This document shows, piece by piece, positions 35,725 to 44,168 of a stretch of DNA of 64,000 nt (positions are counted from its first letter, which is position 1; the number at the start of each line of letters is the position of its first letter). Source of the DNA: Robiginitomaculum sp. (GTDB taxonomy: Bacteria > Pseudomonadota > Alphaproteobacteria > Caulobacterales > Maricaulaceae). The notes beneath the pieces are model-generated. The model was not told where the DNA came from. It saw only the letters and a list, made by a program, of their open reading frames with translations, and ran no database searches. Made by a program: the position numbers and the translations under genes. The stretch spans positions 120,129 to 184,128 of the forward strand of contig JAESQN010000016.1 in NCBI GenBank assembly GCA_016765135.1. The letters run 5' to 3'.

Positions 35725-35946
35725 ATGGCAAGTGAAAACGGTGAGAATGGTGACAAAGCGGCCTTAAAGGCATTGCTTGAACAGCTAAAGACCGATCACC
35801 GCCGGATAGATGCAGAAATTATGGCACTGCGCGATATGGGTGCGGTCGACATGTTAAAGATCGGGCGTATGAAAAAAATCAAACTGATCCTCAAAGATAA
35901 AATCGCCAATATAAAAGACCATCTTACGCCAGATATTATTGCATAA
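35725..35946 (+). CDS. DUF465/YdcH-family miniprotein
   Basis: 73 residues with the DUF465 helical hairpin: LEQLKTDHRRIDAEIMAL and GRMKKIKLILKDKIANIKDHL. The conserved basic KKIKLxLKDKI helix is typical. Paired head to head with the 55-residue paralogue (35430-35597), 127 nt apart. Function unknown. Confidence 0.85.
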   Translation: MASENGENGDKAALKALLEQLKTDHRRIDAEIMALRDMGAVDMLKIGRMKKIKLILKDKIANIKDHLTPDIIA

Positions 35947-35989
35947 AAATATGATGTGTTTTGATCCGGGATGTGCTTAAAGCGCATCT

Positions 35990-36940
35990 ATGGGTATCGG
36001 ACATCATCATAAAGACGGACATCATCACGACCATTCCAGTGGTGGTCACGCCCCCGCTCATGGTCATGGCCACAACCATTTTCATTCTCACAGTGTAGAC
36101 GCCAAGAACGAAAAGCGGATGTTGCTGGCGGCTGTGCTGACCGGTACATTTATGGTGGTTGAGGTAATCGGGGGGGTTATTTCCGGCTCACTAGCACTCC
36201 TAGCCGACGCTGGACATATGTTAACCGACTTCATTGCCCTGTCCATGGCATGGATTGCCTTTCGTATGGCCCGGCGTCCGGCCGATTGGCGCCGCACATT
36301 CGGGTTTGACCGGCTCTCCATTCTCGTGGCTTTCGTGAACGGTCTGTCCTTGTTTTTCATTGCTGGTATGATCGTGTTTGAGGCGGCCAAACGCTTGAGC
36401 CATGACCATCAGGTTTTAGGCCTGCCGATGCTGTTGGTGGCTGTGGTCGGCTTGCTTGTCAATATCGTCGTATTTTTAATCCTGATCAGCGGGGATAAAG
36501 AGAATCTGAACATGCGCGCAGCGTCCCTGCATGTGATGGGGGATCTGCTCGGGTCTGTTGCCGCCATTATTGCGGCGCTTATCATCTATTTTACGGGCTG
36601 GATGCAGGCGGATTTAATAATGTCGGTGCTGGTGGCGGTGATTATATTGCGCTCAGCTTGGTATGTGATCAAAGAATCGGCGCATATATTGCTGGAGGGC
36701 GCACCCGAAGGTCTCGATCGCCGAACTATAAGCACAGATATGCACGAACAGTTTCCACAAATCACCACGGTTGATCACATTCATGCCTGGTCAATTACCC
36801 AAGAACGTCCCATGGTGACTTTGGAGGCCCACATCAAGCCGGACGCTGATATTGAAGAAACCGCCAAAGCTATCAAGGTCCGTCTACGCGAACAGTTCGG
36901 CGTCGAGCACGCCACGGTGGAAGTCACAAAAGCTCCGTGA
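35990..36940 (+). CDS. CDF-family zinc exporter with His-rich N-terminus
   Basis: 316 residues. The first 35 residues hold about 15 histidines (HHHKDGHHHDH.., HGHGHNHFHSH), a metal-buffering segment. Six membrane helices follow with the Zn-site HxxxD pairs LADAGHMLTDFIAL and ASLHVMGDLLGS, then a cytoplasmic domain ending in VEVTKAP. This architecture matches ZitB/CzcD zinc exporters. A Shine-Dalgarno is weak. The next gene starts 4 nt after its stop. Confidence 0.92.
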   Translation: MGIGHHHKDGHHHDHSSGGHAPAHGHGHNHFHSHSVDAKNEKRMLLAAVLTGTFMVVEVIGGVISGSLALLADAGHMLTDFIALSMAWIAFRMARRPADWRRTFGFDRLSILVAFVNGLSLFFIAGMIVFEAAKRLSHDHQVLGLPMLLVAVVGLLVNIVVFLILISGDKENLNMRAASLHVMGDLLGSVAAIIAALIIYFTGWMQADLIMSVLVAVIILRSAWYVIKESAHILLEGAPEGLDRRTISTDMHEQFPQITTVDHIHAWSITQERPMVTLEAHIKPDADIEETAKAIKVRLREQFGVEHATVEVTKAP

Positions 36941-36944
36941 CGGT

Positions 36945-38114
36945 GTGACCCTGAAAATCAGCAATCGTGATGCCCGGCGTTTGTGGATAGATGCCCAAGG
37001 TTTATCGTCGGCCCCAACTGGGCCTTTGGATGTGTTGAGTATTATCAAGAAGCTCGGCTTTGTGCAACTTGATACCATTCGCACAATGTCGCGGGCCCAC
37101 CATCACATTTTATGGAGCCGTAACCAGAATTACCGCGAGCCCATGCTGTGGAAAATGCTGGCGCATGACCGTTCAGTGTTTGAGCATTTCACCCATGATG
37201 CATCTATCCTGCCGACGGAATTTTATCCGGTCTGGCAGCGGCAGTTTCAAAGAATGGAACAAAAACTATCCAAATACAGTTGGCATGAGGACAAAAAACT
37301 TCTGGCCCATGTTAAAGCCCGTATTACCGCCGAGGGACCATTATCCACCCATGCCTTTGATACCGTGGTTAAAGACAAGCGGGAAATGTGGAAACGCCCG
37401 CCCCATAAATTGGCGCTGGACTATCTGTGGCATACGGGCCAGCTCTGCACGTCACACCGAGAAAACTTTAAAAAATTCTATGATTTGCCAGAACGGGTTA
37501 TTCCTGACGATGTGCGCTGCCAAGATATATCAAGCAAAGATCAATTAAACTGGCTGTGTCGGGAGGCTTTGTCCCGTCTGGTGTTTGCTACGCCTGCAGA
37601 AATTGGTCGGTTTTGGGGGGCGTCCAATGCCCAGGAAGTCGGTGCATGGGTCAAAGGTCAAGGCGCAAAATTACAAAGCGTTGAAATTGAATGTGCCGAT
37701 GGTCGCTGGACGAAAGCCTTGGCGCTCTCGGATGTTGAACAGCGTCTCCGCACCGCCCGCCAACCAACATCCCGCTTACGCATCCTAAACCCGTTTGATC
37801 CGCTAATCCGTGACCGTACACGCCTGCTGCGCCTTTTCGGATTAGATTACAAAATCGAGATTTTCATCCCCGCGGCCAAACGTAAATGGGGGTATTATGT
37901 CTATCCACTGCTCGAAGGTTCTCGCTTTGTTGGTCGCATAGAGGTACGAGCAGCACGCAAGCAAAATCAATTGCAAGTGTTGCAATTCTGGCCTGAGCCC
38001 TGCACGATGTGGACGGCTAACCGAGCTGAAAAATTGGACGCAGAACTTAAGCGCCTGTCCCGGCTAGCGGGTGTGGAGCAGGTTGTTTGGAATTGTGCGC
38101 GAGACCCGGTTTAA
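36945..38114 (+). CDS. YcaQ-family winged-helix protein (probable DNA crosslink glycosylase)
   Basis: 389 residues from the GTG at 36945, four bases after the zinc exporter stop. Matches the YcaQ (DUF1006) family: N-terminal ISNRDARRLWIDAQGL, QLDTIRTMSRAHHHILWSR, the HFTHDASILP stretch and RILNPFDPLIRDRTRLLRLFG. YcaQ of E. coli unhooks interstrand crosslinks; the conserved Q-x-D catalytic motif may be VQLDTI here. An upstream ATG at 36852 overlaps the exporter and is less likely. Probably co-transcribed with the exporter without functional link. Confidence 0.87.
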   Translation: MTLKISNRDARRLWIDAQGLSSAPTGPLDVLSIIKKLGFVQLDTIRTMSRAHHHILWSRNQNYREPMLWKMLAHDRSVFEHFTHDASILPTEFYPVWQRQFQRMEQKLSKYSWHEDKKLLAHVKARITAEGPLSTHAFDTVVKDKREMWKRPPHKLALDYLWHTGQLCTSHRENFKKFYDLPERVIPDDVRCQDISSKDQLNWLCREALSRLVFATPAEIGRFWGASNAQEVGAWVKGQGAKLQSVEIECADGRWTKALALSDVEQRLRTARQPTSRLRILNPFDPLIRDRTRLLRLFGLDYKIEIFIPAAKRKWGYYVYPLLEGSRFVGRIEVRAARKQNQLQVLQFWPEPCTMWTANRAEKLDAELKRLSRLAGVEQVVWNCARDPV

Positions 38115-38208
38115 GCCGTCTTGAAAAATACATCCAGGATCTGTCGTCAATCAAGGATTAGGCTATAGCCAGCCATGATTGCCCACAGACTCGAATGCTT
38201 GAAGTGTG

Positions 38209-39561
38209 TTATCGGACGATGCGCAGTTCTGTCTTGATGCCAATCCCGATTTCGGAAAAGGCCAAGGCCAGTTCAGTGTTATTGCTCACGGTTTTATAAT
38301 GGTTGGGGCTTGTCGCACAATCTTGCATATAGGGTTCAGCATGGCCATTGCCGTTTACGCGGATCATATAAATTTCGATATCATCCCCTTTCATTTGGTT
38401 GCAAACATTGACCATATGCTCAAATCCTGTTCTGGAGCCTTCGTTCCAGCCCCAGCTACGTGTCTTGTCCAGCTCCCAAGTATAACCCTCTGTGCGTCCG
38501 TCCGTCACATAAACCACAATTTTGCGGCGATCTATCTCCCCTAGTGGGCTTCCCTGGTTAAGCGCAGGGTAATTTGCGACATTCCATTGTCCGACCCACT
38601 GTGGGGATAACAATCGCCAAGACCAGGCCATGGCCACATCAAAACGGCCTGTACCAGCCCTAGTCAGGCTTTCGGCAGCATTTATTACAAGTGAGACATC
38701 CGTCGTTGGGCCTGTCAGCGCAACGCTCGGGCATGCTGGCGCCCAGTTCCAGTGCGCGTCTCCTAACCCTCCGGTAATGTTGGGAATTGAGACGGAGAAA
38801 GGTTCGCTAAATGCCGTATCATCATCAAGTGCCCAGGGAAAACTGCCGATATTTTCTTCGCGGGGTTCCACGCACCCGTTCCAGTGATCGGCAATATTCC
38901 ACCAATTGGGCGCACCTCCCGGTACGGCTCCATCTAACCAGGCCGTTCTGTGACTTCCTACATTTACGCGGTCAGAAAATGGTAACAATGAAACATAAAA
39001 CTCGTTGTTTCCGCTATAGACTTTCAGGTCTTCCAAAATGTTTTCAAGCGTACCCACGGCCGCTTCCCACGTATTGCCAAAACCCATCGAGGCCGTAGTG
39101 TCAAATGCGATGACCAGTTCTATACCGCTACTCGACTTTGCAATGGTTTCGGAATTGGCGCGAATACCAAGATTGGGAAACCCGGCAATTTGCATGAATA
39201 TCGGGTCAACATATCCGACAGCCTCTAGCTCAAGATTACCATTTTCGCTTATTGTGGCTGAAAAACCATTGATTTCAAATGCAACATTGTTGACTAAATT
39301 CGCCAAAAACAAAGATTCAGCTTTCGCCTCTAGTTCTTGGGGCGTTAAGTTGGCTGTATATTTTACAGTGTATAAAGCCGCTGCATCCAGGGCAAACTGG
39401 ATGTGTGCATCCGCACTAATTTGGCGCCTAAGATCAATCGACATACCCGCAATCGTTAGCAAAGGCAAAAAGGCCACGGCGGCGGTCATCACGAAATTTC
39501 CGCGCTGATCTTTGCGAAACGTCGAACAAAAATTACGAGTTAAATTCCAATTTTTAGTCAT
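38209..39561 (-). CDS. TadG-like von Willebrand factor A protein
   Basis: 450 residues from the ATG at 39561. An N-terminal TadE/TadG-type membrane anchor (DQRGNFVMTAAVAFLPLLTIAGMSIDLRR) precedes an extracytoplasmic region with a von Willebrand A domain: the metal-site DTTAS starts the domain and VYVTDGRTEG gives the second motif. Such proteins help assemble or anchor Flp/Tad pili. No other tad or cpa genes are nearby, so this is an isolated copy. The insert with several Trp residues (PNWWNIADHWNG, WNWAP, WSWRLL) is noticeable. Confidence 0.85.
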   Translation of the reverse strand: MTKNWNLTRNFCSTFRKDQRGNFVMTAAVAFLPLLTIAGMSIDLRRQISADAHIQFALDAAALYTVKYTANLTPQELEAKAESLFLANLVNNVAFEINGFSATISENGNLELEAVGYVDPIFMQIAGFPNLGIRANSETIAKSSSGIELVIAFDTTASMGFGNTWEAAVGTLENILEDLKVYSGNNEFYVSLLPFSDRVNVGSHRTAWLDGAVPGGAPNWWNIADHWNGCVEPREENIGSFPWALDDDTAFSEPFSVSIPNITGGLGDAHWNWAPACPSVALTGPTTDVSLVINAAESLTRAGTGRFDVAMAWSWRLLSPQWVGQWNVANYPALNQGSPLGEIDRRKIVVYVTDGRTEGYTWELDKTRSWGWNEGSRTGFEHMVNVCNQMKGDDIEIYMIRVNGNGHAEPYMQDCATSPNHYKTVSNNTELALAFSEIGIGIKTELRIVR

Positions 39562-39656
39562 ATTCGTACCTAACGTGTAAAGCAACATAGCCTTAGAATG
39601 CTACTGGCCTAACAGGCAGGCGTTGAGAAATATTTTATATGTATAGTAAATATACC

Positions 39657-40244
39657 TTAAATTTTAATTTGGGTGTATTCACTGTTTATGAGTACGCTGC
39701 CTAATTGTTTACCCATGCGCACCAGAGGGATTTTGGTGCCGTCACTGGTTGTGTCAATGTGGGGTTCGGTTTTTTCGTACCCGCAAGCCTCGTATAATGG
39801 CACCCCGGCCAGCGTTGACATCATTTCAGCACATTTAAAACCTGCGTCCCGTGCCGCTTGTTCACACGTTTCCAGTACCAGGCGACCAACGCCTCTGCGT
39901 GCCCAGTCCGGGTGGGTGTACATGGCGCGGATGCGGGCGGCTTCACTTTTGGGATCAAGAAGTCTGGCGCTGCGCCCAGAAGAGTGATCGCCACCATACA
40001 AGGTTTCGCGCTTTGACCAACCGCCGCATCCTGCTAGTTTGTCACCAACCCAAACGGCATAGTATGTACCGTCCTTGATCAGGCGGCTATCCAGCCCCAT
40101 AACTTCAGCGGAAGCCCGGATTTGCGCTTTGTTCAAAAAAGACGCTTGCAAAATATTTATGGATAGCCTCATCAAATCATGAAGTTGTGGCATATCCTTG
40201 CCAAGAGCCTTAACAATTCGTAAATTTTTTGCGTGTTGAGCCAT
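39657..40244 (-). CDS. GNAT-family N-acetyltransferase
   Basis: 195 residues. GNAT core with acetyl-CoA loop HPDWARRGVGRLVLETCEQAA (Q/RxxGxG/A pattern at RRGVGR), preceded by VWVGDKLAGCGGWSKRE and followed by GVPLYEACGYEKTEPHID. The substrate is not predictable. Start at the ATG 40244; the frame is well isolated. Confidence 0.88.
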   Translation of the reverse strand: MAQHAKNLRIVKALGKDMPQLHDLMRLSINILQASFLNKAQIRASAEVMGLDSRLIKDGTYYAVWVGDKLAGCGGWSKRETLYGGDHSSGRSARLLDPKSEAARIRAMYTHPDWARRGVGRLVLETCEQAARDAGFKCAEMMSTLAGVPLYEACGYEKTEPHIDTTSDGTKIPLVRMGKQLGSVLINSEYTQIKI

Positions 40245-40340
40245 GTTTGCATTGTGGCATAAAAGTCACGGTTTTCAACAAATTTCTTTTCGAAACCGAA
40301 TAAGAGTTGAGGTTTCATTCATATTCCGTCAGTAGACGAA

Positions 40341-40359
40341 GTTAGATTTTAAATCTAAC
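40341..40359. promoter_or_regulatory. perfect 19-bp palindrome upstream of a TonB receptor
   Basis: GTTAGATTTTAAATCTAAC: 9-bp arms around a single central T, 36 nt before the receptor ATG. The location suggests an operator or a stem in the 5' untranslated RNA. The sequence does not look like a Fur box. Confidence 0.6.
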
Positions 40360-40394
40360 CAAACCTTTAGGAACTCGGAAAAGGGAATGTCCAC

Positions 40395-43229
40395 ATGAAA
40401 ACACTAACACTTAAAACACAATTGGCACTCAGCGTATCAGCGATGATGCTGGCTGGCACCATGAGTACGGCGGCCTACGCCCAAAGCGATGGCAATAACG
40501 CCAGGCCCGCTGACGAGATTATCTCGACCGGTACACGCCGCAAAGCCCGTTCAGCAGCCGATACCCCGGCTCCTGTCGATGTTATCTCTGGTGCGGAGTT
40601 TAGGACCAACGCCTCTTCCGATATTAGCGATTTGCTGCGGACTGCTGTCCCCTCTTTTAATGTCAATGCACAACCTATATCTGATGCAGCGACGATTATC
40701 CGTCCGGCCAACCTGCGCGGACTATCTCCTGACAACACATTAGTGCTCCTCAACGGCAAGCGCCGTCACCGTGGTTCCGTTATTGCCTTTTTGGGCGGCG
40801 GCATTTCTGATGGTGCCCAGGGTGTTGATATTGGCGTGTTTCCGTCCATTGGCCTGAAGCAAGTTGAAATTCTGCGCGACGGTGCGTCCTCGCAATATGG
40901 TTCTGACGCCATTGCCGGTGTGATTAACTTTGTACTTAAGGATGCGTCTGAAGGCGGATCGATTGAGCTTAAATATGGTTCCACCTATGCGGGCGACGGC
41001 GACAATTATCGGATTTCCGGTAATATTGGCCTACCACTTGGTGAGAACGGTTTCATCAACATTTCTGGTGAGTACGGCGAACAGGATGCTACATTTCGTG
41101 CGGTTCAGCGCGGTGATGCAGCAGCTTTGATCGCTGCTGGTAATACCGCCGTTGGTGATATCAGTGTGAACACTGTGACCACTGATTTTGTTCAGTATTG
41201 GGGTCAGCCTGATGTTAAAGACGACATCAAATTGTTTGTGAATACGGGTTATGAGTTTAGCGAAAACGTTGAAGCCTATGCCTTTGGTAACTATGCCCAA
41301 CGTAATGTCGAGGGTGGTTTCTTCTTCCGTAATCCGACCAATCGCGCCGGCGTGTTCGCCGGGCCGAATGTCAACCCGGCGACAGGTAATGAAGTCACCG
41401 ATACGCTCAATGACAATGGTACACCAGGTGATGCGACTGATGATTTCAACGAACTTATAGATAATCAAACTGGTGCAATTGTTGCAGCAACAGTAGCGTC
41501 TGTTCGTGTTGCTACATTGGCTGGCGGTGCGGCGGCTTGTCCGCGTGGTATTCCGCTAACCTCTGGTGGTGGTCTTATTCCTGATGCTACCATTGCGGGG
41601 GCTGTCGCTGGTGACCCGAACTGTTTCACATTCCTGGATCAATTCCCGGGTGGTTTTGTGCCGCGTTTTGGGGGTGACAACCGCGATTTCGCCATTACAG
41701 GCGGCTTGCGGGGTGAACTGGATATCGGCAACGGTCTTGGCTATGATGTTAGCGGTTCCTACGGTACCAATAAAACCACGTTCTTTATCAGAAATACTAT
41801 CAATGCGTCGCTTGGCCCGAACACACCGACCAGCTTTACGCCCGGTGCCTATGAGCAAATCGAAACGGCGTTTAATCTGGACCTGACCTATGGCATCCCT
41901 GTCAGTACCTGGGCGTCTGATTTGAACGTTGCTGCCGGCTTTGAGTGGCGTGATGAGCAATTTGACATCACGGCCGGTGACGCGGCCTCATTTGCTTTAG
42001 GGCCGTTGGCTGCGCCATTTGATCCTGTTGCAGGTACTGGCGTTGAAGGCTTCGCGTTTGGTCAGGGCTTCGCGTCCAGTTCAAACGGGTTTGGCGGCTT
42101 TAACAGAAGCACATCCAACTCCCAGGGCAATATTGCCATTTACGGTGAAATAGAAGCGGACGTTTCTGATGCCGTTACGTTACAGGCGGCGATACGGTGG
42201 GAAGATTATGATACCTTCGGCACCACCACCAACTGGAAAATTGGTGGCTTGTACAAGCTGACGGAAAACTTTAGAGTTCGCGGTACCTATTCAACAGGTT
42301 TCCATGCACCTACGGCCGGGCAAGCCAATGTGGTCAATGTGACGACGGCATTTAACACCCAAGGCGAGCTGGCTGACCAAGGTACCCTCCCACTCAGTTC
42401 TGTGCCGGGCACATTTATTAACAATGCTCTGGGCAACCAGTTCACACTAGGGCCTGAAACTGCCAATAACCTGTCTCTGGGTATTGCATTTGACCTCGGC
42501 CCAATGTCCTGGACACTTGATTATTACAATATCACAGTGGACGACCGGATTGCCATTACTGATCAGCAGGATTTCCGCGGGCTTTTGGTACAACACGGTA
42601 TCGACGCTGGCGTTTTTATGGCTGACCCCGGAACAAGCACGAGCCAGGTTCTTAATGCAATCAACGGTACGACGGCAAATGGTTTTACCGTTAATGTCGC
42701 GGACTTTGCCGGATTTGAAGATCTAACAACCGCCGGTTTCTTCGCCAATGATTTCGACACCAAAACAACAGGTGTGGATATCGTAGGTCGTATGCCGTTT
42801 GATCTTGGTGTTGGTAGTTCGTCCGTATCTCTCGCGGCTAACTATAACGATACTGCAGTAACGCGCCGTGGGAATTTGGGTGACCAACGCCTACAGGCAC
42901 TTGAGGATCAATTGCCAAATTGGAAAGGCAATATCGCCTTCAACCATCAACAGGGTATGTGGCGTGGTTTGGCCCGGGTCAATTACTTTGGCCCTTGGGT
43001 AGATGCTAACAATGGTGGCACGGAAATCGGTGGAGAACTCCTCGTCGATTTGGAAGTTGGCGCACAGGTTAGGGAAAACATTGAAATTATCGTTGGCGCA
43101 GCCAATGTGTTTGATAATTTCCCGGACGAGAACCCTGGACAGTTGAACATTGGTCAATTGTTCCCTGAATCCTCTCCTGGAGGCTTTAATGGTGGTTCAT
43201 ATTATGCGAAACTGCGCATCACGTACTAA
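40395..43229 (+). CDS. TonB-dependent outer-membrane receptor
   Basis: 944 residues. Signal peptide ending AAYAQSD (about 30), TonB-box-like DEIISTGTR, plug domain with PVDVISGAEFR, LRGLSPDNTLVLLNGKRRHRG and VEILRDGASSQYGSDAIAGVINFVLKD, then a large barrel ending KLRITY. The LNGKRRH and RDGASSQYGSDAIAGV elements are those of the FepA/BtuB-like group common in Caulobacterales and sphingomonads. The ligand is unknown; no transporter or enzyme is adjacent apart from a LysE exporter. AAGGGAATG precedes the ATG. A palindrome at 40341 may control it. Confidence 0.92.
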   Translation: MKTLTLKTQLALSVSAMMLAGTMSTAAYAQSDGNNARPADEIISTGTRRKARSAADTPAPVDVISGAEFRTNASSDISDLLRTAVPSFNVNAQPISDAATIIRPANLRGLSPDNTLVLLNGKRRHRGSVIAFLGGGISDGAQGVDIGVFPSIGLKQVEILRDGASSQYGSDAIAGVINFVLKDASEGGSIELKYGSTYAGDGDNYRISGNIGLPLGENGFINISGEYGEQDATFRAVQRGDAAALIAAGNTAVGDISVNTVTTDFVQYWGQPDVKDDIKLFVNTGYEFSENVEAYAFGNYAQRNVEGGFFFRNPTNRAGVFAGPNVNPATGNEVTDTLNDNGTPGDATDDFNELIDNQTGAIVAATVASVRVATLAGGAAACPRGIPLTSGGGLIPDATIAGAVAGDPNCFTFLDQFPGGFVPRFGGDNRDFAITGGLRGELDIGNGLGYDVSGSYGTNKTTFFIRNTINASLGPNTPTSFTPGAYEQIETAFNLDLTYGIPVSTWASDLNVAAGFEWRDEQFDITAGDAASFALGPLAAPFDPVAGTGVEGFAFGQGFASSSNGFGGFNRSTSNSQGNIAIYGEIEADVSDAVTLQAAIRWEDYDTFGTTTNWKIGGLYKLTENFRVRGTYSTGFHAPTAGQANVVNVTTAFNTQGELADQGTLPLSSVPGTFINNALGNQFTLGPETANNLSLGIAFDLGPMSWTLDYYNITVDDRIAITDQQDFRGLLVQHGIDAGVFMADPGTSTSQVLNAINGTTANGFTVNVADFAGFEDLTTAGFFANDFDTKTTGVDIVGRMPFDLGVGSSSVSLAANYNDTAVTRRGNLGDQRLQALEDQLPNWKGNIAFNHQQGMWRGLARVNYFGPWVDANNGGTEIGGELLVDLEVGAQVRENIEIIVGAANVFDNFPDENPGQLNIGQLFPESSPGGFNGGSYYAKLRITY

Positions 43230-43253
43230 GCTTACATTAAGCTGAATTATTTA

Positions 43254-43285
43254 GCGCCTCCGGCTTTTAGCCGGGGGCGTTTTTG
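43254..43285 (+). terminator. rho-independent terminator after the second TonB receptor
   Basis: GCGCCTCCGGCT-TTT-AGCCGGGGGCG stem-loop followed by TTTTTG, 24 nt after the stop codon of the receptor. Confidence 0.9.
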
Positions 43286-43321
43286 TTTGCGGGGTCTGTA
43301 GAACTGCGCTAAAATAAAGCC

Positions 43322-43948
43322 ATGCAAATAGAAATCCTTACCGCTTATGTTCTTACTGTGCTTGCTTTGATGAGCACACCAGGGCCGAGCCATCTTCTTA
43401 TGCTCTCCAACTCAGCCGCTAACGGGTTTCGCCGGTCTTTGGCGACGGCAGTGGGTGACCTTACGGCAAATATGTTGCAAATGCTGGCGGCGGGACTTGG
43501 TCTGTCGGCATTGATTATGGCGGCACCAAAAGCCTTTGTTGTTATAAAATTGGCCGGGGTGTTATATTTGATGTGGCTTGGTATCAAAATGATCCGCAAA
43601 TCGTTCACCCCCCGAGACATCGGAAAATCGGCACCTCGCACCAGTCTTAAGGCGCTTTGGCTGCAAGGTTTCATCACTTCGGCGACCAATCCAAAAGCCG
43701 TGGTGTTTTTCGCCGCCCTTTTCCCGCAATTTATATCAAGCGCATCAGCTTTCTGGCCGCAATTCCTGGCCCTCAGCGCCGCATATATAATTATTGATGG
43801 GATATTCCTCGGCTGCTACGGCTTTGCGGCATCGCATTTGCGCAAATTTACCAAATCAAACGCTTCAAGATGGATAGACCGTCTTGGTGGCATTGGTATT
43901 CTCATTGCCGCTTCATTACTTGCAATGAAATCAATGCCGAGAAATTGA
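43322..43948 (+). CDS. LysE/RhtB-family exporter
   Basis: 208 residues with about six membrane segments. The family signature TPGPSHLLMLSNSAANGFRRSLATAVGD lies near the N-terminus, and GFITSATNPKAVVFFAALFPQF in the middle. Such proteins export amino acids or homoserine lactones; the substrate is unknown. It starts 36 nt behind the receptor terminator, probably from its own promoter. The 220 bp behind it (43949-44168) show no gene. Confidence 0.9.
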   Translation: MQIEILTAYVLTVLALMSTPGPSHLLMLSNSAANGFRRSLATAVGDLTANMLQMLAAGLGLSALIMAAPKAFVVIKLAGVLYLMWLGIKMIRKSFTPRDIGKSAPRTSLKALWLQGFITSATNPKAVVFFAALFPQFISSASAFWPQFLALSAAYIIIDGIFLGCYGFAASHLRKFTKSNASRWIDRLGGIGILIAASLLAMKSMPRN

Positions 43949-44168
43949 AAAACACGGAGTGCTAAAACCAAAAAAGGCGTTAAAAAAATGGGCGAAGCGC
44001 CTTGCGGCACATCGCCCTCCTATCAGCACAGGTGATGTGGGCACTCGCGCATCAAGAATTTGGTTAATATACATTAACAGATTTAGAAGAATAAATCAAT
44101 ATACAATGAAAAATCGTTTTGGGGCGCATGGCGTATGTCCTATAATTTTTCTTTTTCATAGGTGAAGC

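Noticed and set aside
43969..44006. AAAAAAGGCG...GCGCCTT inverted repeat after lysE as terminator
   Set aside because: The loop is long, and the A/T tract is on the side that would stop minus-strand transcription, where no gene needs it.
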